From Scheffersomyces stipitis CBS 6054 (taxonomy: Eukaryota > Ascomycota > Pichiomycetes > Serinales > Debaryomycetaceae), in the NCBI RefSeq assembly GCF_000209165.1, contig NC_009047.1:620001-684000 (forward strand): a stretch of DNA of 64,000 nucleotides. The letters are read 5' to 3'. The number at the start of each line of letters is the position of its first letter. Position 1 is the first letter of the stretch. Of this stretch, positions 40,097 through 51,569 are shown piece after piece. The notes under the pieces are model-generated. The model saw nothing but the letters and a program-made list of their open reading frames with translations. It was not told the DNA's origin and made no database searches. The position numbers and the translations under genes are program-made.

Positions 40097-41194
40097 ATGA
40101 TACAAATTTTAGAAGGTAGGTCTCATACTCAAGGCTCCTCTTTTATGCCATCCAAGTTTCAGTCACTAACCATATCTCTAGATGACCGGTCCAAGGACAT
40201 GTGTCCCATCTGTAAAACAGACAAGTACTTGTCTCCGAATATGAACTTTCTCATTAATCCAGAATGCTACCACAAAATTTGCGAGTCTTGTGTGGACCGT
40301 ATATTTTCATTAGGTCCAGCTCCATGCCCGTATGCGAGTTGTGGGAAGATCTTGAGAAAGAACCGGTTCAAGAAACAGATCTTTGATGATTTACGAATCG
40401 AGCGAGAAATCGATATCAGAAAGAGAGTAGGAAGTGTCTACAATAAGACAGAGGAGGACTTTGATGATCTTAGGGAATTCAACAAATACTTAGAGACGAT
40501 AGAGAATATAATATTCAATTTGAATTACGGAATCGATGCTGAAGAGACCGAGGCTGATTTAGTCAAATACGAACAAGAACATAAATTAGAGATATTAGAA
40601 AAGAATATGCGTCAAAGTCAGAAGAACGCGGATTTGGCTGCTTATCAGGAAGCCATGGAAAGACTCAAGCAGGAAAAGTTACGAATTCAGAAACAAATGG
40701 AAGTAGAAGACATGGAGTACCAGAAACAGCTGCAACAAGATTTATTAGACAAGTTGACAACTGGCTCTGCTTCCAGCACTGACGAGATTATCAAACAACA
40801 ACAGCAAAATGCATTAAAACGTTCTTCCTTGAGAAGAAGAGAATTGCAACAGATAACCAACCAATTAGATCAACAATTCAATAAGTCAAACCCGTTGTAC
40901 AAGCATGCTAAGGAATTGGAAGAAAACTTAAAAACACCATTTACACCATTTAAGGGTGATAGAGACCTAAACAAGAACTACCACTTATTGCCTATACCGA
41001 ACGACATCGACGAGCTCATGGATATCGAAAACCACATCTCTGACAGCTACTTCGATCCATATGTAAACCAGCTAGCCAAGAACAAAGAGTACTTGGGAGC
41101 CGGCTGGAGATTGCAGCATGTATTTGAGAAAGCATTGGATGAAGCATTCATTGGATTGGGTTGTTTCATCGAGAAGGAAAAGGCAACAGCCTAG
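40097..41194 (+). CDS. TFB3: TFIIH/NEF3 subunit Tfb3 (MAT1 homologue, CAK assembly factor)
   Basis: RING-finger subunit of general transcription factor TFIIH that links the CDK-activating kinase module to the core. From ATG 40097 (365 residues; the frame itself opens at a TTG): C3HC4 RING with MCPICKTDKYLSPNMNFLIN, CYHKICESCVDRIF and CPYASCGKILRKNRF, then the MAT1 central helices (EEDFDDLREFNKYLETIENI) and a coiled coil with many Gln/Lys/Glu to ~260. The end, with FTPFKGDRD and ALDEAFIGLGCFIEKE, matches the yeast C-terminus. An in-frame ATG at 40145 would still keep the RING. Confidence 0.95.
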   Translation: MIQILEGRSHTQGSSFMPSKFQSLTISLDDRSKDMCPICKTDKYLSPNMNFLINPECYHKICESCVDRIFSLGPAPCPYASCGKILRKNRFKKQIFDDLRIEREIDIRKRVGSVYNKTEEDFDDLREFNKYLETIENIIFNLNYGIDAEETEADLVKYEQEHKLEILEKNMRQSQKNADLAAYQEAMERLKQEKLRIQKQMEVEDMEYQKQLQQDLLDKLTTGSASSTDEIIKQQQQNALKRSSLRRRELQQITNQLDQQFNKSNPLYKHAKELEENLKTPFTPFKGDRDLNKNYHLLPIPNDIDELMDIENHISDSYFDPYVNQLAKNKEYLGAGWRLQHVFEKALDEAFIGLGCFIEKEKATA

Positions 41195-41393
41195 GAACGA
41201 AACTTCTAAAATGTTCCACAACTGCATACACTTTAGTTTATGTCTAATTCTATTCGCATATACAATACATATTCTATTATAAGATAAGCCGTAAGACTCT
41301 AAACTTTCTATTGTGTTACAGGTCTAGATAGTAAATGGCTTCTCTTTTTTAAACCTCTCCTATCTATTATTGTTTAACTATTCGAAACTATAT

Positions 41394-42710
41394 CTATAAG
41401 TCTATGAAGCGAGCCTCGGGATGGTAGTATACGGGACAGGACCAGTAAGATCTTTTGACGTCATCCCAAACACTCTTGTCGTTTTCTTGCAATGTTTCTT
41501 TGGGAACTTCAACTGAGGTGAATGTACATTGTAAGCCATAGTTTGCTAAATCAAGTTCCAGCAATTTCTTGTAGACTTCGTATACTACTTGTCTATCGGC
41601 ACCCAAACCGTTGAAGAACGAAAATACACCATAGGGCTTCAATAATCCAACAACGTAATCAAACAACTCCAACATGTCCAGGTAATGTTCTGAAAATGTA
41701 TCGTAGTAAATACCATTGAAGTAAACCTCACCAGAAGACAACAACTTGTCCAATTGTTCTTGCCATCTACCTTCCAAGATAACTACATTTTTCTTGTCGT
41801 ACCAGCCGTCCGCCTTCAACTTGGCAAGAACATCAGGATGAGCTTCACAGATGTAGTGCTTGGTAGGATTCTTTTCGTTGATCATAGTATCGATTATCCC
41901 CATTCCAAAACCAATGTTGAGGATGTTGATCTCTGAATCTTCTTCGTTGTCTTCTATTATTGAACCTTTGAAAAGAGATTCACAGCCCAATCTCATGAGA
42001 TCAGTTTCCCATGCCATCATGACACCATCTTTTCTATCTTTTGTGATCAAGGCATTGTCGACATATTCCAATTTGGTGTTAAGGTACGACTGTTGATTCT
42101 GAGAGGGAGCATCTGGAGCATCTGCAGCATCTGAAGCGCCTGGAGCATCAACTATTTCTACAGATTTGTTGGACTCTTCAGGATCCGGTTTTTCGTCGCT
42201 CTTTGGTTGTTCGATTTGTTCTGCTTTTTCCTCTACCAATTCAGGAACTTCTCCAAAACGATCGTGGTCCAAGTCGTCCGTATCTTCTATTATTTCCATA
42301 TCGAACTCTCCCACTTTTCGTAACAAGAGCTCTGCTCTAACACCAGAATCCACTATTTGCGTGTAGATATTCAAATGATTCAACTTCCTCTTAATAAGTA
42401 TACATCCTGGAGTATCATTGTTGACATCGCTCAAACACCACCCAGCCCCGTACTCAAACAAAGTTTGCACCATAGTGTCAACTACTTTTAATTCTTCAGC
42501 AGTTGCGTTCTCTGGAACATGGGTGCAAATGAGATGCAAAGGAGTTGTAGTGGTGGTTGGTTCGGCTGCTATGTCATTTGTATAGTTGTAAGCCTCTTCA
42601 ATGGTATAAGTAGCTGGAATTCCCAGTCTAAGATAGAAGTTTAATTGGTCCACATACTTGCTGGTAATGGGTCTTTCAGCGAATCGGCATAAATCGTGCA
42701 AGTCCGACAT
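41394..42710 (-). CDS. RMT2: Protein arginine N5-methyltransferase Rmt2
   Basis: S-adenosylmethionine-dependent enzyme that monomethylates the delta-nitrogen of an arginine in ribosomal protein Rpl12. The frame opens at TTG 42752; ATG 42710 (MSDLHDLCRFAERPITSKYV) gives 438 residues. The first half has ankyrin-like repeats (TPLHLICTHV, DTPGCILIKRKLN) and an acidic Asp/Ala/Pro linker (~170-225). The second half is the methyltransferase with VMMAWETDLM, ILNIGFGMGIIDTMI (SAM-binding motif I), HYICEAHPDVL, GIYYDTFSEHYLDMLEL and SFFNGLGADRQ. These are Rmt2 landmarks. Convergent with TFB3; both are YDR neighbours in S. cerevisiae. Confidence 0.93.
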   Translation of the reverse strand: MSDLHDLCRFAERPITSKYVDQLNFYLRLGIPATYTIEEAYNYTNDIAAEPTTTTTPLHLICTHVPENATAEELKVVDTMVQTLFEYGAGWCLSDVNNDTPGCILIKRKLNHLNIYTQIVDSGVRAELLLRKVGEFDMEIIEDTDDLDHDRFGEVPELVEEKAEQIEQPKSDEKPDPEESNKSVEIVDAPGASDAADAPDAPSQNQQSYLNTKLEYVDNALITKDRKDGVMMAWETDLMRLGCESLFKGSIIEDNEEDSEINILNIGFGMGIIDTMINEKNPTKHYICEAHPDVLAKLKADGWYDKKNVVILEGRWQEQLDKLLSSGEVYFNGIYYDTFSEHYLDMLELFDYVVGLLKPYGVFSFFNGLGADRQVVYEVYKKLLELDLANYGLQCTFTSVEVPKETLQENDKSVWDDVKRSYWSCPVYYHPEARFIDL

Positions 42711-43478
42711 ACTTTTTTCCAAGACGATAAAGTTGTATTTTCTGCAGCACAAGCAAGGAAACAGAAATCTGAAATTCGAAACGCGGAATCCGAAACACTT
42801 CTCTGTACCGAAGTCAAATCTACAGCAGAAGATCCTGGAATCGTATGGTTTTTTTTTGTTTCCTCGGTATAGTCGTCTAGATCGTGAAATTGTGAAATAA
42901 AATGGCTAGGTTATGGAATTAAGAGATGGAGGACTGTATGTATGATAGACCCTTGCCGCAACACATACGGTAATATGATCTGAGGTGCAACTCTACAGCA
43001 CCCCAGAATAGTAAATTTCCATGACTGGACTAAGAGGAAAAAGTCGGGAAGAATACTGCAAGATCACGTACAAGCGATAAAAGGTCGATGCGAATCGTCT
43101 CGGTCTTGCAAAATACTTCTAGTCTATAGGCTGTTACAGCACTATAGTGCCATAATCAGCTGTCATTCCACAAATCAAGAATTAGACTTTAGCCTAGACA
43201 TTCCTGATTTGGGAGTAGGGTGACAGCAGCTACCGATAGTCGCCTATACTCGGAACATCTGAACCGAGCTTCCGAGTCTATTCGCACCCAATATTAATTT
43301 ATGGAACAGAATATTGTAAGATTTGTAGCGTTTGCGGCGAAATCGGACATAGACTCATGTATCTGGTACTCCGGCAATTGAAATTTACAAACTTGTTGTA
43401 ACAGGAAGTTACATTGACTTCCCGACCAATACAAAGGCTCAATTATTTGTTTTCTTCAGTCAGAGCCTTAGTAGTTGC

Positions 43479-43778
43479 CTACTCTACCCCTTTATTGGTT
43501 AAAATATTTTCCTTGTTACTTTTTGATCCATTAAACTCTGAACACATGACTTCATCAGGAATAACTCGGATTTGACTGACATGAATCAGACTAGCTCCGT
43601 AGCATTCATTCGCAAATCTTTCAGCGTTTGCTGGCTTTGATAAACCACACGCCATTTTAATAACCATATTTATATGACATCTTCCAATATCACTATGTTT
43701 GTCGGAGCTATTGATAAAGTAGTTCGTACCAATGGTATTCTCGTCATTCCAATTTTGATACAGCCCCCATAATATACA
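43479..43778 (-). pseudogene. Protein-like decayed frame of unknown origin
   Basis: A 99-codon open stretch without an ATG at its head (first ATG at 43667), reading NWNDENTIGTNYFINSSDKH, then DIGRCHINMVIKMACGLSKP, ANAERFANECYGASLIHVSQ and IRVIPDEVMCSEFNG. Amino-acid balance is protein-like, with four spaced cysteines. At its upstream edge a C5 run (43763-43767) separates it from another frame giving MSTFAETWVVYIMG, consistent with a frameshift. No family recognised; it may be a dead accessory gene or a chance frame. Confidence 0.28.
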
Positions 43779-44193
43779 CTACCCAAGTTTCGGCGAAGGT
43801 ACTCATTAGTTTTCTCAGATGTTTAACGTAACTGCCACACACAACGCCCTAATGATTTTGGAGCTCATGTAATTGCAAAAAAATCATACGATTGGACTTA
43901 GATTTTTTTTTTTCGGTGCAGCACTATCTGCACCTTAATTTTTCTATGAGAACAAACTGGCTGGAACAAGACGCTAGCTGTGCTATCTTTCACAGTTTGG
44001 CGCGTGAAAATTTGAGACAGCTCCAGCAATGGTGGGTGGGTCGGGAATGTGTTTGTCTAATTTATCTGGCTAATTTTGGCAGTTCCTTGGCTGATCTACT
44101 CCTTCTCCTGATTTTCTATTCTTCCTGAACCATCTGTTTTTAATGTACCTTTATGCACTATGCACTCTCAACTTACATTAGTATGCACCTGTT

Positions 44194-44337
44194 CTAACCG
44201 GACACTTTACCAACATATATTTCGTCTTTAACACCGTTTTCATCTACAAGCACGACTTCAGTCCCAAGTACCAACGTATATCTGCACAAGCCCTTACGTA
44301 AGTTGCCCTTCTCGCTAACTCGTCTCTTTGTTTGGCT
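44194..44337 (-). pseudogene. Short protein-like frame, possible C-terminal relic
   Basis: About 48 codons open to a stop at 44194-44196, ending with RYTLVLGTEVVLVDENGVK then DEIYVGKVSG. The alternating hydrophobic pattern looks like beta strands. Upstream on the same strand another frame gives a signal-anchor-like MNSNKLLRILLMSPIVSVCL (near 44600). Together these could be remnants of one broken gene, but the evidence is composition only. Confidence 0.2.
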
Positions 44338-45011
44338 TCAAAATTAAAGGAAAATCTGAACAATCAAATTGCTTGCGAAAGCCAACAGGTTGAGAAGGAA
44401 CCATTAACGAGCAGACATCCAAAATTCGCAATGAGACTTTTTACTTAACCTTCACAATTCGGCCAAATTGGTAACCATTTGAAACAAAGAGGCAAAGTTA
44501 CGATTCAACATTAGTCCTAGATCTCCAAACCAAAATTGCCAAACAAACTGAAACAATTGGACTCATCAATAAAATTCGCAGCAATTTGTTGGAATTCATT
44601 TAGTGTACGAAATAGAGTTTATCCCCTAGATGACCCTCGGTTGTATGCCACTTTTCCTGTGGTAAATAGCATTTTAAGAAATTACATTTGAAAATATTAA
44701 TTACTCCTATGTTGTTGTCAGAATGTTAATTTGCTCTTGACTATTCTTATTCAAGGATTCCATTGTGTTCAGCTCTCCTCTTTTTGAAATTGAGCACCTA
44801 CGTACGCCAGAAATTTTGAAAAAAAATCATGTAGATAATGCAGAATCTCTAAAACGTCTGTCAATTGCTGTTTCACACTACTCTCAGAAGCGTATCTATA
44901 TCTGGAGCAGCTGTTATTTCCCCGTTATGTAGTCTGTTGTCCTCAAGAATGTTTGGCGGCATAGTCCTGTTAAGAAAGGTGGAAAATAGAATATCCTGTA
45001 TACGTTCTCTG

Positions 45012-45025
45012 TATATATATATATA
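45012..45025 (+). promoter_or_regulatory. Probable TATA box of the bHLH gene
   Basis: A 14-base TATATATATATATA run starting 86 bases before ATG 45098 but only 44 before ATG 45056. The spacing favours 45098 as the true start. Confidence 0.5.
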
Positions 45026-45097
45026 GTGGAGTGATTTCGTCGCCGGCCAGGTCCTATGGAAAAAGTAGTAGCATCATCCTTATATATTCTCCACATT

Positions 45098-46402
45098 ATG
45101 TCCTTCAAGTTGAACGATTATAATGCGTTTCTAACCTCGTTGTTTGACAAGAATAATCCCCAGCATCAACAACAACAGCAGCTTCAGAACCCGGAGTTAG
45201 CACCGCAACAGCCGCAGCTGCAACTTTCCCATTCCAACCCTCCCTACGACACTTACGACAACAGAAGCATTAACGCTAACAGCAATAATAATAACAACAA
45301 CAACACTAGCAACAGCAATAGCGCCAACGCCAACAATATAATAGAAGACGAAGACATGAACGATTCCGTCTCATTTCCCGTTGATTTCGACTTTGGTCTT
45401 ATCGCACCCTCAGGCAACGCAAACTACAACCGTTCCAAGTCCATTAATTTCCCCGTCAACGAAAATGCACCGCACAGTAACATCACCGAGTTTATGGCTG
45501 AGTTGGGACCTCCAGCCGGAGGTGAACACGGCCATCTGCCCAGCGTGAATAACTCCTACTCCAGCAACAGTATTACAGCAGACTCTGGGGTACTTAACAA
45601 TAATGCGCGCAACACAGCAGCAAATAATATATTCGGAATGAACTACGTCAATACAAATCCTACTACGATAGGTGACAATTACGGGACTCCTTTAGCATCA
45701 CCCCTATCCCTCGGTTTGAATAACGACCCCCACAGCAATAGCAATCCTAATCCCCACGGCAATCAAGACAACTTTTACATAAAACAGGAGCAGCTTCTGG
45801 TGCTTCCCATGCAGTCGAACCAGCAGTTGCACCAACAAGCTAGCGGCTTCAATTTCGCAGCCAAACCTCAGGAGTCGCCTTCTCCACTTTCCAAGGAGCA
45901 CACACCACCCAACAAAAAACCAGTCAAGGCAAGATACGCACGTATCAAGCTGGAGGAACAGGAATTGCCTGTGCTAATTGGTCCAACCCAGGGCCATCCC
46001 CGTCCTCGTGTTAAGTCGGCACATAATGTGATTGAACAGAGATACAGAAACAAGATTAACGACAAATTTACTGCTTTACAGAATCTGGTGCCAACTCTCA
46101 GAATGGTAGCAAGAAGGAAGCAGAGACAGCAATTAAATGATGACTACGACTCGGACAATGACGACATTGGAATTTCAGGACTCTCCGAAGAAGATGCAAT
46201 AGAATTAGAAGGATTGGAGCCCGCCAGAAAATTGAATAAAGGAACTATTCTCGCCAAATCCATCGAATACATCAAGTTCTTGGAATTGAAAAATGATCGT
46301 ATGAAAATGCAGCACGAGGAATTGCTTCTTAAAGCTAGAATGCTTGGTTTGGTGATCAACGACGACTTGGTCAATCCGGATGTACAGAATAAAAAAAAGT
46401 AG
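45098..46402 (+). CDS. SREBP-type bHLH transcription factor (Tye7/Cph2/Hms1 group)
   Basis: 434 residues from ATG 45098 (an upstream in-frame ATG at 45056 would add a hydrophobic 14-residue leader and sits too close to the TATA). The first ~270 residues are Gln/Asn/Ser-rich disorder with poly-Gln and poly-Asn tracts. The bHLH lies at ~310-405: SAHNVIEQRYRNKINDKFTA, then ALQNLVPTLR, a long acidic loop (DDYDSDNDDIGISG), and helix 2 LNKGTILAKSIEYIKFLEL leading into a short leucine-rich coil. The Tyr in EQRYR, replacing Arg, is the SREBP hallmark that permits binding to both E-boxes and sterol-type sites. In Candida this group controls glycolysis (Tye7) or morphology and iron response (Cph2, Hms1). 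I cannot choose between them. Confidence 0.85.
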   Translation: MSFKLNDYNAFLTSLFDKNNPQHQQQQQLQNPELAPQQPQLQLSHSNPPYDTYDNRSINANSNNNNNNNTSNSNSANANNIIEDEDMNDSVSFPVDFDFGLIAPSGNANYNRSKSINFPVNENAPHSNITEFMAELGPPAGGEHGHLPSVNNSYSSNSITADSGVLNNNARNTAANNIFGMNYVNTNPTTIGDNYGTPLASPLSLGLNNDPHSNSNPNPHGNQDNFYIKQEQLLVLPMQSNQQLHQQASGFNFAAKPQESPSPLSKEHTPPNKKPVKARYARIKLEEQELPVLIGPTQGHPRPRVKSAHNVIEQRYRNKINDKFTALQNLVPTLRMVARRKQRQQLNDDYDSDNDDIGISGLSEEDAIELEGLEPARKLNKGTILAKSIEYIKFLELKNDRMKMQHEELLLKARMLGLVINDDLVNPDVQNKKK

Positions 46403-46844
46403 CTACCCATCTTTAGATTTAGATTACTATTTATTGGTATATATTAATGATTTGTAATGATATTATGCACTTTGTTTATGGTGTATATAATTTATTTAAA
46501 TGACAAAACTTGTACACTGATGATAATATGGTTTGCTATTCCTATTACTTGTTGTACACTAGTATCGCTACTAAATGAAAGCCCTAAATGGAAAAAGGTT
46601 GTATTGCACGGCAAGTGATTTGATGGCAATTTTTAACTGCTTTTGTATTTTTGTTAAATTTTGACATATTAATTTAGGAGATATAAGTAAGTTCAATTAG
46701 ATATACTCGTACAAAATTAATACATTTGGATGCAAATTCACATAATGAGGAAGCCGCATCGCGGGGCAACGTCAACACTGACTGCTCGTAGAGAGGATCT
46801 TGCCCCTTTGGGGTATCTACCACTTGTTGAAAGTGTAGTACGAC

Positions 46845-46851
46845 TATACGA
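46845..46851 (-). promoter_or_regulatory. Sterol response element-like heptamer (distal)
   Basis: TATACGA on the plus strand, i.e. TCGTATA reversed, about 710 bases before the ERG11 start. Matches the Upc2-type SRE core; binding not shown. Confidence 0.4.
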
Positions 46852-47157
46852 ATCCTACAGAACGTACCCTGAAGCGGACCCCTCCAAAACCAGGCTATTT
46901 TCCTATTCCAGCCGAATATATTTATATGTTTGGACAAACACAATAAAAAATGCCAATATCGTCAGATAAAAAATTGGACAGAAATCTGAAACCTACCCCT
47001 AACCAAGCGTCGTACCTGATATCGTCTAGGAAACCTTTGTCTTGTAATCCTGCGCCATTGACTCAGACCACCACCAGTGGTGCCATATCATCAGTTGATA
47101 ATGGTAAACTAGACGACATCACGACATTGTCGTGCAACCTGGCCCACGTCAAAACCC

Positions 47158-47164
47158 TCGTATA
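47158..47164 (+). promoter_or_regulatory. Sterol response element-like heptamer
   Basis: TCGTATA, 402 bases upstream of the ERG11 ATG. Half of an inverted pair with 47214-47220, separated by 49 bases. Upc2/Ecm22-type zinc-cluster factors bind this core in S. cerevisiae and C. albicans. Confidence 0.5.
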
Positions 47165-47213
47165 GCGCTGCCACACCGAAATTTTTCACGCGATTGTGTT
47201 TACAGAAAAAATC

Positions 47214-47220
47214 TATACGA
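47214..47220 (-). promoter_or_regulatory. Sterol response element-like heptamer, inverted
   Basis: TATACGA on the plus strand, 346 bases before the ERG11 ATG. Second half of the inverted pair with 47158-47164. Confidence 0.5.
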
Positions 47221-47538
47221 CCGTTCATTGCAAATCACCAGGAGCTCATTGGATTATAAACCTGGAAGATCCGGTCAGATTGTCAGAAAAAGAGTCTGCC
47301 ATAGAAAAAAAGATATCTGAATATAGACATAGCAGTTGTTCCCAACTAGACTATTTCAGCCATTCTTCCTATCTACCATATTCTGTCTCCCATTTACTCA
47401 TCTCATTCTGATTGAATTTGATAGCTGGGTCGCGAAATAAAATTATAGCGAAACTACTCACGGCTTTCGCACTTAAATATATTTGGCAAGTCTTTGAGCA
47501 CTTCTTTTTCTTTTCGTTATCGATCGATTTCCAGTTGA

Positions 47539-49140
<1,602 letters not shown>

Positions 49141-50204
49141 ACGAGAAGAGCCACTCAACATTAAATTCACTTCATAACTATCCAAAATATATGGAATCGT
49201 CATAGACAAAGAGCGTAGGACTCTGGAGTTATGTTATAAAAGTTTAAGCCCACTAATTTGAATAGAAGTTTTGGATAGACATACTTCTGCTAATACATGT
49301 ATGGATTGTTAACAACTAAATATTGTACCACTAAATATTGTACTTCACAGAATTAAATCTCGGGAAGACCTACATTCGCTAGTTCATATCGTTATAGTTC
49401 ATATTTCAAGCTGTACAAATTAGAAGCTTGAGTGTATTTGTAGGATAACTTTGCAATCAGAATCGTTTGGTGTGCGCATAATATAATGCAAAGAAATAGC
49501 CAAATAACCAAGTAGCACAAACACAAAGCAATTCTGGCATTTTTTGTAAAATTGTCATCCATTCCACGGCACTTATATGAGCATACAAAATTCATACCAT
49601 TTCCTACTTACCCGTATAAATTCACAAGAACTCAAAATACCTTTTCCAAAAACCACAAAGCTCATTCATTTCACTCGTATAGAATTATTCGTATTCTTGC
49701 TGCTCCTTATCAGCCTGTGAACAGTTCCCTTTTCCGGCATAATACAAAAGCAATTTCAATCCTGTGCGGCTCATGATGATTCATCTTTATTTACCACGCA
49801 TCAACGCTGACTGAAGTGCATTTGGTCTCACTTTTCTTTTGTATAGAACCAAGATTTTCACACCCAGTGTCAGCTTTGCTTTCATATAAATAGTGCCCAC
49901 TGCCGCTTCCGGATTTCCTCAGATTCAGAGTGTTGAGAAGCTAGACAAATTTCTAATTCACAGAGATAAAAACCATACGGTTGCCAATATAAAGTCATAC
50001 TAGATAGTATTCCCGTACTATATGTATGAAGAACCATTGAAGGTCATAAGAAGTTACCAGTCTTGACCTCGGACCACCGAAAAGCCGTAATATAGAAAAC
50101 AAAGTAATCGCTAAACACATAAAAGTAACAACCATCTAAAAGAGTACAACTTCCAAGTTATTACTATCATTTACTCCACTATTAGTACATAGAATCATAC
50201 TGTC
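49141..50204. promoter_or_regulatory. ERG11 - THR1 intergenic region
   Basis: 1.06 kb, AT-rich. No TGACTCA-type Gcn4 site was found, although THR1 is a Gcn4 target in other yeasts. One TCGTATA lies at 49675-49681, a reminder that the heptamer also occurs outside sterol-gene promoters. The short frames at 49392-49595 (-) and 49552-49776 (+) look like chance. Confidence 0.4.
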
Positions 50205-51266
50205 ATGACCATCAGATCGTTTGAAGTCAAAGTTCCAGCATCGTCTGCCAATATCGGCCCAGGATTTGACGTTCTTGGGGTCGGACTCCAGTTGTACTTG
50301 CAAATCAAAGTCACTATTGATTCGTCCAAGGATACCAGCCATGACCCATACCACGTCAAGTTGAGTTACGAGGGAGATTTGGCTGAAAAAGTGCCACTCA
50401 CCTCCGACAAGAACTTGATCACCCAGACTGCTCTATACATTTTGCGAGTAAATGGTATGGACTCGTTCCCTCAGGGTACCCATATCCATGTGATCAACCC
50501 TGTTCCATTGGGTAGAGGATTGGGTTCGTCAGCTTCTGCTATTGTTGGAGGCATTGTTTTAGGTAACGAGATCGGAGAGTTCAAGTTTTCTAAGACCAGA
50601 TTGATGGATTACTGTTTGATGATCGAAAGACATCCAGACAACATTGCTGCTGCTATGTTGGGTGGGTTTGTGGGCTCGTACTTGCATGACTTATCGCCAG
50701 AAGACATGGCTGCGAAAAACGTTCCCTTGGACTACATCTTGCCCAAGCCAGACACTCCTAAAGAAAAAATCGTGTCATCGCAACCACCCACCAATATCGG
50801 CGAGTACTTGCAATACAATTGGTGCCACAAAATTAAGTGTGTTGCAATCGTGCCGAACTTTGAAGTTTCGACTGACTCCTCCAGAGCCGTATTGCCAGAA
50901 AAGTACGATAGACAAGACATTGTCTTCAACTTGCAAAGATTAGCCATTTTGACGAATGCTTTGACACAGGAAACACCAAACAACAAGCTTATCTATGAGT
51001 CCATGAAAGACAAGATCCACCAGCCATACAGATCGGGGTTGATTCCTGGTTTGCAGAAGGTATTGGCTTCTGTGACTCCCGATACCCACCCTGGATTGTG
51101 TGGTATCTGTTTGTCTGGAGCTGGACCTACTATCTTGTGTTTGGCTACCGGAGGTTACGACGCCATTGCTGAGACGGTCATAGGAATCTTCAACAAGGCT
51201 GGCGTAGAATGCAGCTGGAAGTTGTTAGAATTGGCTTACGACGGTGCCACTGTTGAAATAAAGTAA
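50205..51266 (+). CDS. THR1: Homoserine kinase Thr1
   Basis: Phosphorylates L-homoserine to O-phosphohomoserine in threonine synthesis; GHMP-kinase superfamily, cytosolic. 353 residues: N-terminal VPASSANIGPGFDVLGVGLQ, ATP-binding motif 2 PLGRGLGSSASAIVGGIVLG, DYCLMIERHPDNIAAAMLGG, and C-terminal GHMP motif GICLSGAGPTILCLATGG. Full length and typical. In S. cerevisiae THR1 is adjacent to MAS2 and MYO1; here those two lie 7-9 kb downstream. Confidence 0.97.
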   Translation: MTIRSFEVKVPASSANIGPGFDVLGVGLQLYLQIKVTIDSSKDTSHDPYHVKLSYEGDLAEKVPLTSDKNLITQTALYILRVNGMDSFPQGTHIHVINPVPLGRGLGSSASAIVGGIVLGNEIGEFKFSKTRLMDYCLMIERHPDNIAAAMLGGFVGSYLHDLSPEDMAAKNVPLDYILPKPDTPKEKIVSSQPPTNIGEYLQYNWCHKIKCVAIVPNFEVSTDSSRAVLPEKYDRQDIVFNLQRLAILTNALTQETPNNKLIYESMKDKIHQPYRSGLIPGLQKVLASVTPDTHPGLCGICLSGAGPTILCLATGGYDAIAETVIGIFNKAGVECSWKLLELAYDGATVEIK

Positions 51267-51569
51267 TAGATATAAATAGACCTTGTATAATCAAAAGTTA
51301 TTGCTTTAGAAGAATAGAAGTAGAAGAGCGTAGGAGAATGTAAGGAATTTCTATTGCACACCATTGACGAGCAATTTAGTAGCCACAGATTTCATTTTTA
51401 AATTGTGTTCTTATCGGATGCAAAAATGTCGCCACACCTGAGAAAGATGAACGACATTTTTCTACCCAATGAAATTTCCAATATCAGAGCCTCTATTAAA
51501 ATTGATACAAACAACTTCATTCCAGATCTGCAATTGTGGGCTTTATATAGATCCTAATATTCTGCCAAA
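51267..51569. promoter_or_regulatory. THR1 - SAM50 intergenic region
   Basis: Short tandem spacer of 303 bases with THR1 terminator and SAM50 promoter. TTTATATAG at ~51541-51549 is very close to the start, so it is unlikely to be a working TATA. No gene. Confidence 0.35.

Larger units (their letters stand above)
42711..45097. other. Long (2.4 kb) gap between RMT2 and the bHLH gene, with coding relics
   Basis: No intact gene. Two protein-like minus-strand stretches (43479-43778 and 44194-44337) may be decayed genes. A plus-strand frame at 43892-44128 starts at a TTG (GATTGGACTTAG) and looks like chance. The 100 bases before the bHLH gene hold a long TATATA run. Part of this gap is likely promoter of the bHLH factor. 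Confidence 0.4.

Noticed and set aside
43892..44128. 78-codon plus-strand frame in the RMT2-bHLH gap
   Set aside because: Starts at a TTG, is T-rich, and shows no homology features; the minus-strand relic reading is stronger.
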